The notes beneath the pieces were generated by a model, which did no database searches, was not told where the DNA came from, and saw only the letters and a program-made list of their open reading frames with translations. The position numbers and the translations under genes were made by a program. Positions 53,723 to 61,450 of a stretch of 64,000 nucleotides of DNA are shown in pieces. The stretch covers positions 1-64,000 of the forward strand of contig NZ_JAMXFC010000021.1 of assembly GCF_025370755.1 (NCBI RefSeq), given 5' to 3'. Within the stretch, counting starts at the first letter, position 1. Every line of letters starts with the position of its first letter. This DNA is from Laspinema sp. D2d. Its GTDB lineage: Bacteria > Cyanobacteriota > Cyanobacteriia > Cyanobacteriales > Laspinemataceae.

Positions 53723-54886
53723 ATGAATCAGTCCAAGCAGAGTTTGAAAAAGATCGCAGTCTGGCATCCTTATTTTTTGGGGGGAGGCGCTGAATCGGTC
53801 AGTCTATGGATTTTAGAGGCTTTAGTCCCTCACTATAACGTGACTCTCTTTACCCTAACTTCACCGGATTTACAACGTTTAGATATTCTTTATAACACCC
53901 ATTTAGCGCAACAACAAAATCTCACGGTTCAAAGGATGCTACCGCCCTCCCTGAATCCACATCTAATTGATAGATTAATGGCTAATAGCCCCCCAATAAA
54001 ATCAGCCCTGACTCACTGGGCAGTTCGCACTTTCAAATCAATGAATATTGACTATGATTTAGTATTTTCAACCTATAATGGTTTGGATATGGGACGAGTG
54101 GGAATTCAGTATCTCCACTGGGTTCATGTAGTCGATCCGCAACCCGATCAAAATAAAGGTTGGGCTCGTTTAATGATGAAGTTCTCGGGCTTTTCAATGG
54201 ACCAGCTCAAACAAAATCAGTCTTTAGCTAATTCCTCTTATACTGCGGATAAAGTTAAATCAGCCTATGGTATTGAGTCTCAAGTGGTTTATCCTCCAGT
54301 TATTGGTGAAGTGAAGGTTATTCCCTGGGAGGAAAAAGAAAGCGCCTTTCTATGTAGTGGTAGGATTGTAGCGGCAAAGCAAACTGATCGAGTCATTAAA
54401 ATTTTACAGGCGGTACGCGATCGCGGCTTTGATGTGAAATTACATATTACGGGAGGGGGGGGCGGTACTTATAAACGCTCTTATGAACAGCAAATTATGA
54501 AGCTTGCGGAGCAAAATTCTGACTGGATTACAGTTTATCAAGATCTGCCCTATCAGGATTATCTCGAAGTGATTGCCCGCTGTCGTTATGGGATTCACTC
54601 TAAGCCTGAACCTTTTGGAATTTCCGTTGCCGAAATGGTGAAAGCGGGAATGATTCCCTTTGTCCGAGAAAACGGGGGTCAGGTAGAAATTGTTGGCGTT
54701 CACCATGATGAATTACTATTTGATAATAAGATTCCCACTGCAGTCGAAAAAATTGTCCAGGTTCTCAAGCACCCCGATCGCCAGATGGCTCTACTTGAAT
54801 CCTTGAAAAAACAGCAAGCTCTCTTCTCTACGGAAAAGTTTATTGCGGAAATTCAGGCGGTGGTTGCTGAATACTTCCAAAAGTAA
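53723..54886 (+). CDS. Glycosyltransferase family 4 protein
   Basis: Predicted 387 residues with a GT-B fold. GGGAESVSLWILEAL near residue 20 is the N-terminal glycine-rich loop, and KPEPFGISVAE near the end is the E-x7-E-type nucleotide-sugar motif of GT4. It likely uses an NDP- or GDP-sugar to extend a surface glycan. I chose ATG 53723 (MNQSKQS). The frame also runs upstream to a TTG at 53666, whose sequence is poor. The next gene follows after about 50 bases, so they are probably one operon. Confidence 0.87.
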   Translation: MNQSKQSLKKIAVWHPYFLGGGAESVSLWILEALVPHYNVTLFTLTSPDLQRLDILYNTHLAQQQNLTVQRMLPPSLNPHLIDRLMANSPPIKSALTHWAVRTFKSMNIDYDLVFSTYNGLDMGRVGIQYLHWVHVVDPQPDQNKGWARLMMKFSGFSMDQLKQNQSLANSSYTADKVKSAYGIESQVVYPPVIGEVKVIPWEEKESAFLCSGRIVAAKQTDRVIKILQAVRDRGFDVKLHITGGGGGTYKRSYEQQIMKLAEQNSDWITVYQDLPYQDYLEVIARCRYGIHSKPEPFGISVAEMVKAGMIPFVRENGGQVEIVGVHHDELLFDNKIPTAVEKIVQVLKHPDRQMALLESLKKQQALFSTEKFIAEIQAVVAEYFQK

Positions 54887-54933
54887 ATCTTAATCGGGGA
54901 GTGATATTCCAGTTTAAAGGAGTAAATGATTCA

Positions 54934-55794
54934 GTGTCTCACCTTGTCAATTATCATGTCCGGCATTCCATTAATATTGGGGATTGGTTTTCCTCCCCCC
55001 TGCTATATTTCGACTTTCCCGGATTCCAAACTGAAGCCAAAGATATTGATAATTTACCTCAAGCAAAAGTGCCAGGTCACCATCTAATTCTGGGGGGAGG
55101 GGGACTCTTATTTCCTCGGTTTTTGGGAGGAATCCAGCATCTGAAAAATTATGTAGATCAAGGCAAGTATATTTTTTGGGGAGTCGGACAACAAAGTTAT
55201 AAAGATCCATCTTTGACTTTTGCCCAATTTGACTATAGCCCTTATATTGAATCCGTTGATTTGCTCGGAATTAGAGATTATGGAGTCGGTTTAAATTGGG
55301 TTCCCTGTGTCAGTTGTATGCATCAAGAGTTCGATCGCCCGCGAGTTCCCCAGCATGAGGTAGTGGTGTTTTCCCACAAAAAGTTTCGGATTCAAGTGCC
55401 TGGACTACCGACGCTTACGAATGAGTCGATGGATTTCCGAACTGTCTTGGATTTCTTAGGATCTGGAGAAACGATTTTAACCAGTTCCTTTCATGGAGCC
55501 TATTGGGGAACACTTTTAGGACGGAAAGTGATCGCGTTTCCCTTCACGAGCAAGTTCTATGGACTAAAGCATTCCCCAGTTTTATATCCTGTTAAAAAAT
55601 GGAAGCAAAAAAGTTATAAACTTTCTCTCTTTGGAAAGACGCTCTATGAATCCCGGGATCCAAATTGGTTTGAGTGCGAGATGAATGATTGGCATTCCTG
55701 GCTGAGTGAAGGTCAAAATTATCCTTCGAGTTTACAAGAATGCCGCGATCGCAACCAGTGGTTTTATCAACAAGTTCTGGATTTATTAACTTAA
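54934..55794 (+). CDS. Polysaccharide pyruvyl transferase-like protein
   Basis: Predicted about 286 residues. SINIGDWFSSPLLYF near the N-terminus, LILGGGGLL in the first third and ILTSSFHGAYWGTLLGRKVIAF near the C-terminal third match the polysaccharide pyruvyl transferase (CsaB/WcaK) fold, which adds a pyruvate ketal to sugars of exopolysaccharides. Start choice is uncertain: GTG 54934 has AAAGGAG ten bases upstream and gives a sensible family-like N-terminus. An in-frame GTG at 54901 is possible. An ATG at 54926 with better spacing is in another frame and is probably not used. It sits between two GT4 genes and is best read as part of the glycan cluster. Confidence 0.78.
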   Translation: MSHLVNYHVRHSINIGDWFSSPLLYFDFPGFQTEAKDIDNLPQAKVPGHHLILGGGGLLFPRFLGGIQHLKNYVDQGKYIFWGVGQQSYKDPSLTFAQFDYSPYIESVDLLGIRDYGVGLNWVPCVSCMHQEFDRPRVPQHEVVVFSHKKFRIQVPGLPTLTNESMDFRTVLDFLGSGETILTSSFHGAYWGTLLGRKVIAFPFTSKFYGLKHSPVLYPVKKWKQKSYKLSLFGKTLYESRDPNWFECEMNDWHSWLSEGQNYPSSLQECRDRNQWFYQQVLDLLT

Positions 55795-55849
55795 ATTTCC
55801 GGATTTTCTCCCCAATTTTGGGTTTTATGAGTCACCGGAAATTGGGGAT

Positions 55850-57100
55850 TTACTTCCGCTGAACGGACTCAGCGATCGGCCCAATTACTCCGGAGAGAAT
55901 CTCTGCCATTGCTTGAAAACTATAATATTGAATGCATCTTTCTCGCGCTTTTCGACCACGTTCCTGGGCAATTTCCCAATTGTCAAAAATCTCCTCAATG
56001 GTTTGAGCAATTTGTTCGGGAGCATTGGGATCAACTAAATAACCTGTGTCAGCTAATATTGCCGGAATATCTCCCACCCGGGTTGCTAATATAGGTTTTG
56101 CCATTGCCATCCCATCGGTTAATTTTAGCGGAAATTGTGCAGCAGCGGCAGCTTCATCTCGTTGGGGAACCACTACAATATGTGCGGCAGCAACCACTTC
56201 AGGCATCTGCTGAATCGGTAAGGTGGGCAGTTTGACAATCCACTGACCCCATTGTTTCATCAATTGATTGTCGTAATCATCATAAGGACTACCCCCGACG
56301 ATCGCCAGTCTTAAATCGGGCTGATTGAGGCGATCAAGGGCAATTAATACATCTTCTATGCCTTTATAAGGTCTTGGTGCACCGGGAAACATTAAAACCC
56401 GATATGCCGAAAGTTGATAGTGATTTCGACTGGTTTCTGGTTGATAACGAGTCGGATCAAATAAATCCGTATCTTTGCCATTGGGTAAATACACCCCGCC
56501 AAAGCGCTTTTGCAAAAACTGATTGTGTAGGGTCACGCGATCGGCCCGCGCAATCCATTTTTCCATCCATTTTAAATACAATGGATGGTCCGGATATCGC
56601 AATTGCCCATTTTCTTTAAAAATATCCCGGCCCAATTGTTTAATACTGGGCGGACGATATTTCCAAGCGTCGCCCCCATGCCAACTCAGTTCCCAGTCAT
56701 CAATATCTAAAAGGACGGGCCGACGCGTTTTTATCTGATTTAATAAAGCCAGTCCAAAACTACTAGGCTTCGGTTTATAGGCATAAATAATATCTCCCGT
56801 CATTTGCTTCATCAGGGAGTTAGCTGATTGAATAAATTGGGGATATTTTTTGCCGGGAACGGTAATAATCGGGATGTCTTCAAAAGACGCTTTGACGTTG
56901 GGTTCATCGTCAAATACAAATCCGAGAATTTCTACATCATAGTTGAGGCGTTTAAGCACTTGACTGAGTAAAAAGGGGCGAACCCCACCGCCGCCCCATC
57001 GTCCGGCCCCTTTTTTAGAAAGGTCACTAACCAGAACGGAAATTTTAGGTTTGGCGGTAGGGTTCGGCAAGGTCTCTCCGGATGGGTTTGGACAATTCAT
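55850..57100 (-). CDS. Glycosyltransferase family 4 protein
   Basis: Predicted 416 residues, GT-B fold. N-terminal KKGAGRWGGGGVRPFLLSQ holds the Gly-rich loop; YRVLMFPGAPRPYKG is the start of the second domain. RDEAAAAAQFPLKLTDGMAMAKP carries the donor-site segment (here QFPLKLTDGM rather than the standard E-x7-E). It converges with the pyruvyl-transferase-like gene and is 50 bases downstream of galE, so it is likely co-transcribed with it. It probably adds a hexose to a cell-surface glycan. No membrane segment. Confidence 0.87.
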   Translation of the reverse strand: MNCPNPSGETLPNPTAKPKISVLVSDLSKKGAGRWGGGGVRPFLLSQVLKRLNYDVEILGFVFDDEPNVKASFEDIPIITVPGKKYPQFIQSANSLMKQMTGDIIYAYKPKPSSFGLALLNQIKTRRPVLLDIDDWELSWHGGDAWKYRPPSIKQLGRDIFKENGQLRYPDHPLYLKWMEKWIARADRVTLHNQFLQKRFGGVYLPNGKDTDLFDPTRYQPETSRNHYQLSAYRVLMFPGAPRPYKGIEDVLIALDRLNQPDLRLAIVGGSPYDDYDNQLMKQWGQWIVKLPTLPIQQMPEVVAAAHIVVVPQRDEAAAAAQFPLKLTDGMAMAKPILATRVGDIPAILADTGYLVDPNAPEQIAQTIEEIFDNWEIAQERGRKARERCIQYYSFQAMAEILSGVIGPIAESVQRK

Positions 57101-57152
57101 CGGGGGTAATCAAGTCCTCAAATCGCTTTGATGCGATAATTTTCTCCGTATT

Positions 57153-58160
57153 TTAATCCGCTTTGTGACGTTTTTGATGCCACTGCCATGCATGGGAGAT
57201 GATATCATACAAGTCGGGATATTCCGGATTCCAACCTAATATTTTTCGGGCTTTTTCACTGCTGCCGACTAAAACTGGAGGGTCTCCAGGACGCCGATCG
57301 CCTATTTTTTTAGAGACCTCTTTCCCTACTACTTTCTCAGCAGTTTCAATCACATCTTTGACCGAAAACCCACTCCCATTCCCTAAATTGAAGACCTCAG
57401 TTTTTCCGCCTTTCAACAAATATTCCAGTCCCAAAATATGGGCGGAGGCTAAATCATTCACATGGATATAATCCCGAATACAAGTACCATCTGGGGTGGG
57501 ATAATCGGTTCCATAAATTGAAATAAATTCTCGGTGTCCCAAGGCGGTTTGTAATACCAAGGGAATCAAATGAGTTTCTGGATCATGATCTTCCCCGATC
57601 GCTCCCTTGGGATCGGCCCCGGCTGCATTAAAATAGCGGAAAATCACGGAGTTTAATCCGTATGCTGCATCAAAATCACTTAGGATCTTTTCCACCATGA
57701 GTTTTGTCATTCCATAGGGATTGATCGGATGCTGAGGATGGTCTTCGGTCAGGGGCATCTTCTGAGGAACGCCGTAGGTGGCACAGGTGGAAGAAAAGAC
57801 AAAGTTTTTCACCGATGCGGCTAACATTGCCTCTAATAAGGTTAACGTTCCGGTGACGTTATTTCGATAATATTTCGCCGGATCCGTCACCGATTCTCCT
57901 ACATAAGCGTAGGCGGAAAAATGCATGACGGCTGAGAAATCATGGGTTGCAAATACGTTATTCAGAAGGGCGCGATCGTTGGTGTCTCCTTCTATTAATT
58001 CGACTTGCAAAACCTCTTCTACAATGTCTCGATGTCCATAGACTAAGTTATCTAAAATAGTGACTTGATATCCCGCTTTTTTTAGACTTAAGACGGCATG
58101 AGAACCAATATACCCGGCCCCGCCTGTGACTAAAATCGTTTTATTGTTGTTTTGGCTCAC
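57153..58160 (-). CDS. galE: UDP-glucose 4-epimerase
   Basis: Predicted 335 residues. The NAD-binding GGAGYIGSH is at the N-terminus, and the catalytic Ser/Tyr/Lys set is in FSSTCATYG and YGMTKLMVEK. GalE interconverts UDP-glucose and UDP-galactose, feeding galactose into the neighbouring glycosyltransferases. The start is GTG 58160 (cac on the plus strand at 58158-58160), since no ATG lies near the conserved start; AAAGGA stands about ten bases upstream. It is first of two genes on the minus strand, followed by the GT4 gene. Confidence 0.95.
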   Translation of the reverse strand: MSQNNNKTILVTGGAGYIGSHAVLSLKKAGYQVTILDNLVYGHRDIVEEVLQVELIEGDTNDRALLNNVFATHDFSAVMHFSAYAYVGESVTDPAKYYRNNVTGTLTLLEAMLAASVKNFVFSSTCATYGVPQKMPLTEDHPQHPINPYGMTKLMVEKILSDFDAAYGLNSVIFRYFNAAGADPKGAIGEDHDPETHLIPLVLQTALGHREFISIYGTDYPTPDGTCIRDYIHVNDLASAHILGLEYLLKGGKTEVFNLGNGSGFSVKDVIETAEKVVGKEVSKKIGDRRPGDPPVLVGSSEKARKILGWNPEYPDLYDIISHAWQWHQKRHKAD

Positions 58161-58266
58161 TTTTTTCCATTCCTTTGAATTTTTTCATGATGTTTTAAAA
58201 TAGTTGAACCCTTCATCTTCCCCTGCTCATAGACTGCTGCGGATGATGAGTTTAACCCCCAACTGA

Positions 58267-58473
58267 TTATGTTATAATTTTAATCCGATCGCTCTGGATT
58301 AATTCAAAAATCCGATTGATTTGCTTTCGGTCTTCATCGGTGATATTTTTCCCCGATAGTAAGATGTTGGCAATCTGTAGGTGTTCTTGAGTGGTGATTT
58401 CATTGATTTCTAGGATTCCCTCAATCATTTGATGAATCGTAAAAATCGGTTTAATCGGGGTTGGTCTTCCCAT
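58267..58473 (-). CDS. Small hypothetical protein (68 aa)
   Basis: Predicted 68 residues, acidic, helical and soluble, with ITQEHLQIANILLSGKNITDEDRKQINRIFE-type sequence that reads like a small two-helix regulator or adaptor. The order and hydrophobic spacing look protein-like. I do not recognise the family and the ribosome binding site is weak. It lies 106 bases upstream of galE on the same strand and could be its first co-transcribed partner. Confidence is moderate because short frames can arise by chance. Confidence 0.5.
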   Translation of the reverse strand: MGRPTPIKPIFTIHQMIEGILEINEITTQEHLQIANILLSGKNITDEDRKQINRIFELIQSDRIKIIT

Positions 58474-58674
58474 TAGCTTTTTCGGGACTAGATTTTGCTA
58501 GAGTTGGGCTCAAAGCCTTAACGATTCTATTTTATCCGCTTCAATTTAGGATTCCAGTAAATTTGTTACCCTAAAATTATAAAGACTTGATAAAGTTTTG
58601 GCAAGTTTTGAGCGCGTCATAAATTTTATGGAAGTTATCCATCATTTATTATGAACTCCAGGAGGAAGGATTTA

Positions 58675-59448
58675 ATGCAAGTTTATCGGCTCAATGCCCT
58701 TTCGGACAATTATATCTTTTTACTGCACGACCCCGCGCAAAATTTGGCAGCGGTGGTGGATCCCGCTGAGGCGGATCCGGTACTGAGGCAATTGAAGGCC
58801 CTGGGTGCTGAGTTAACCACGATTTTCAATACCCACCACCACCGAGATCATGTGGGGGGTAATCAGACATTGATGCAACATTTTAAGGGGGTGACGGTGT
58901 ACGCAGGTGCGGAGGACCGAGGCAGAATTCCTGGACAGCAGGTGTTTTTGCACGAGGGCGATCGCGTGGAATTTGCCCAACGCACGGGGACTGTGTTCTT
59001 TCTGCCTGGACATACCCGTGCCCACATTGCCTATTATTTTCCCCCCACATCGGGAGAGGAATTTGGGGAGTTGTTTTGTGGGGATACTCTATTTGCCGGG
59101 GGTTGTGGACGCTTGTTTGAAGGGACCCCCGCCCAAATGGTCTCCTCCCTGAGTAAACTCCGGGAATTACCGGATCAGACACGCGTTTGGTGTGCTCACG
59201 AATATACTTTATCTAATCTTCAGTTTGCCTTAACGGTGGATGGAGAGAACTTCGATTTACAGGAACGGTTCGCCCAGGTGAAGGCGGCGCGATCGCGGAA
59301 TGAGGCGACGATTCCTGCAATTTTGGGCGTGGAAAAGCGTACCAATCCATTTTTACGGTGGGAAAATCCGGTATTACAGCGGGCAGTCAATGGAGGGGAC
59401 CCGGTACAAACCTTTGCCCGCCTCCGGAGTCGCAAGGAGCAGTTTTAG
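58675..59448 (+). CDS. gloB: Hydroxyacylglutathione hydrolase (glyoxalase II)
   Basis: Predicted 257 residues, metallo-beta-lactamase fold. The metal motif HxHxDH is THHHRDH at 53-59. [11 protein letters not shown] and [17 protein letters not shown] carry the other metal ligands, and the C-terminal part (NPFLRWENP and RLRSRKEQF) is the glyoxalase II glutathione-binding domain. It hydrolyses S-lactoylglutathione to glutathione and D-lactate in methylglyoxal detoxification. ATG 58675 is chosen because AGGAGGAAGGA at 58660-58670 is directly before it; an in-frame ATG at 58651 would place that site inside the coding region. Confidence 0.93.
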   Translation: MQVYRLNALSDNYIFLLHDPAQNLAAVVDPAEADPVLRQLKALGAELTTIFNTHHHRDHVGGNQTLMQHFKGVTVYAGAEDRGRIPGQQVFLHEGDRVEFAQRTGTVFFLPGHTRAHIAYYFPPTSGEEFGELFCGDTLFAGGCGRLFEGTPAQMVSSLSKLRELPDQTRVWCAHEYTLSNLQFALTVDGENFDLQERFAQVKAARSRNEATIPAILGVEKRTNPFLRWENPVLQRAVNGGDPVQTFARLRSRKEQF

Positions 59449-59571
59449 CCCAGTGGGGGGCCCGGAATCCCGCTCAGGGGGTGCGATCGCTGGTGAAGAA
59501 AGGACCTCTGTCTCTGGGGAGAATACAATAAAAAAGACTTGGTTGATCTGCTATTTTTCTGAGGACTGAAT

Positions 59572-59961
59572 ATGACCGAAAATCCAGAATCGGGGACAAT
59601 TTACGAAGGGGGATGTCATTGTGGTGCGGTGCGATTTCGCGTCACGGTCGATCGCCACGAAGCGATTGACTGTAATTGTTCCATCTGTCAGAAAAAAGGG
59701 TTTTTACATTTGATTGTTCCCCCCGATCGCTTTACCCTATTACAGGGAGAAGAGATGTTACAAACTTATACGTTTAATACCGGAGCGGCAAAACACCTGT
59801 TTTGTAAACAATGTGGGATTCATTCATTTTATAGACCTCGATCGCACCCGGACAGCTTTGATGTCAATGTGCGATGTTTGGATGGGGATATCACCGCGAA
59901 ATTTGCCGTAACCCCCTTTGATGGACAAAACTGGGAAGACAACATTCAAACGATTCAATAA
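59572..59961 (+). CDS. GFA-family zinc protein
   Basis: Predicted 129 residues. Glutathione-dependent formaldehyde-activating (GFA) enzyme family: the Cys pairs CHCGAV, CNCSIC and CKQCG hold two zinc ions in the expected order. Most GFA proteins are of uncertain function; only a few are known to catalyse S-hydroxymethylglutathione formation. Here it stands 124 bases downstream of gloB, another glutathione-linked detoxification enzyme, which fits a reactive-aldehyde theme. The ATG at 59572 has GAGGAC upstream. Confidence 0.87.
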   Translation: MTENPESGTIYEGGCHCGAVRFRVTVDRHEAIDCNCSICQKKGFLHLIVPPDRFTLLQGEEMLQTYTFNTGAAKHLFCKQCGIHSFYRPRSHPDSFDVNVRCLDGDITAKFAVTPFDGQNWEDNIQTIQ

Positions 59962-59995
59962 AACCGGCGATCGCCATAACCCAAGCGCCAGAAAG

Positions 59996-60832
59996 TTACT
60001 CTCCCCCAGGCATTCCCAGTAACTGCCATTCCCCGTTAATTTTGCCAAATAACGCGCGAGATTCTAGGGGGGAATACAGATAACGATTGTACACATAGCC
60101 CTCGCGATCGTCACTGAGTCGAATCGCCGTCCAACTATCAATCGGGTCAAAGGTTTCCGGGAGTTGGCGATCGCGGTCTAGTAGCACCACTTCATTAGAC
60201 AGGGTAGCGATCGTCTCACTCTCTAAACTGGGTTGCGATCGCGCATTCACATTGTCCCCCACCACCACCACGCGATCGACTTGCCAGGAAACCTCCTCCT
60301 CAGCATTGGGTGCCGGAACTTGTCGGGCAAAAGCTTGAGCCACATTGGGACAAACCCAAATTTCTGAACCCGGATCAATATTATACGGCGGAGGATTTTC
60401 GGCCCTTGCACAGCCGATGGCGACTGCTTTTTCGAGAATCAACCAAAATCGCCCTTGAGGGTCATCTAAATTCAAATTCTCCCGAGTTTGGGGAACCGAG
60501 AAGCCAATGGCTAGACCTGTTTCTGGGAGGATTGAACCGACAAATTCAGCATTACGGTTTTGTACCGCTTCCCGTAATTGGGCACGAAATTGATAGAAAT
60601 CGCTATCGGGTACGGCTTCATCTTCTAAAATAAGCCGTCCCTCAGAATCAGGGGAAGCAACAGGTGCGGAAGCCCCAACATTGATGATCCGGGGTGCACC
60701 GGCTCTATAATGAGCGCGGATTAGGGCTGCTAAAACAACACCCAAAGCTAATCCGACACCGATCGCCATTAAGATCGGCCCGCGTAGTTTTTTTAGGGGG
60801 TAACGCCCTGTGTTTGTAGCCTTTTTAGCCAT
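59996..60832 (-). CDS. Membrane-anchored protein with SH3-like domain
   Basis: Predicted 278 residues. A basic N-terminus (MAKKATNTGRYPLKKLRG) is followed by one membrane helix (about 21-40, LMAIGVGLALGVVLAALI), and the rest should be outside the membrane. About residues 190-265 form a bacterial SH3-like domain (VGDNVNARSQPSLESETIATLSNE and GYVYNRYL), often found in cell-wall-associated proteins. The middle (about 70-175) has no family I recognise. No catalytic residues are apparent; a structural or peptidoglycan-contact role is possible. It is convergent with the GFA gene. Confidence 0.75.
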   Translation of the reverse strand: MAKKATNTGRYPLKKLRGPILMAIGVGLALGVVLAALIRAHYRAGAPRIINVGASAPVASPDSEGRLILEDEAVPDSDFYQFRAQLREAVQNRNAEFVGSILPETGLAIGFSVPQTRENLNLDDPQGRFWLILEKAVAIGCARAENPPPYNIDPGSEIWVCPNVAQAFARQVPAPNAEEEVSWQVDRVVVVGDNVNARSQPSLESETIATLSNEVVLLDRDRQLPETFDPIDSWTAIRLSDDREGYVYNRYLYSPLESRALFGKINGEWQLLGMPGGE

Positions 60833-61450
60833 GCGGTCTGAATTTGCTCATGAGCAACCCAGTGACCCCCTGTCGTGCCCTGCTCCCGATTCAGGAGTCT
60901 GGTCACCAGGTACAGTTAAGCCAGTCTGGGAGATTTCCCCGCTATTTTAGCGGAAAATCGTACTCGCCTCTCGAAACCCGGTGCAATCTTTCGGGTGGGT
61001 AGGGTGCAGGAGGGGTGCGGGATGGCTCAAGGGTAAGGATTTCATCGGGTCTAAATCAGCGATCGCCCTTCATTGTTGTGGTGTGGTGATATGTTGTGGG
61101 GGATAGGGATGAGAAAATCACCGTCTGCGATCGGCACTGAACCTGGGTCAAGGCACAGCGGTCAAGATTTGATTCATAAAGTCCCTAAAAAAATTATTTT
61201 TCTCGCTCACGATCGGGTTAAGTTATCCCTGGCGATCGGCTTGTAATCCGACTCTACCTTTTACATAACCCAGAACTGAGTCTAAGGCGCAAACGGCCTC
61301 AAAAACTGAGGAAAGTATTAAAAGAGATTAAATATTCGGCGTAGTGCTGACAAAATGGGCTATAGAAAACTAAAGAACACCAACGTTATTATTGTCATCA
61401 TTGTCCGCGTTAAGTTTCTTAGTCCCTTTTCAAAAAATTGTCCGTAGCTT
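60833..61450. other. Divergent promoter region before glgP
   Basis: About 620 bases with several HIP1 sites at 61060-61130. No frame with a ribosome binding site and no hairpin with T-run. The AT-rich 61310-61440 part is the likely glgP promoter. Confidence 0.3.
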
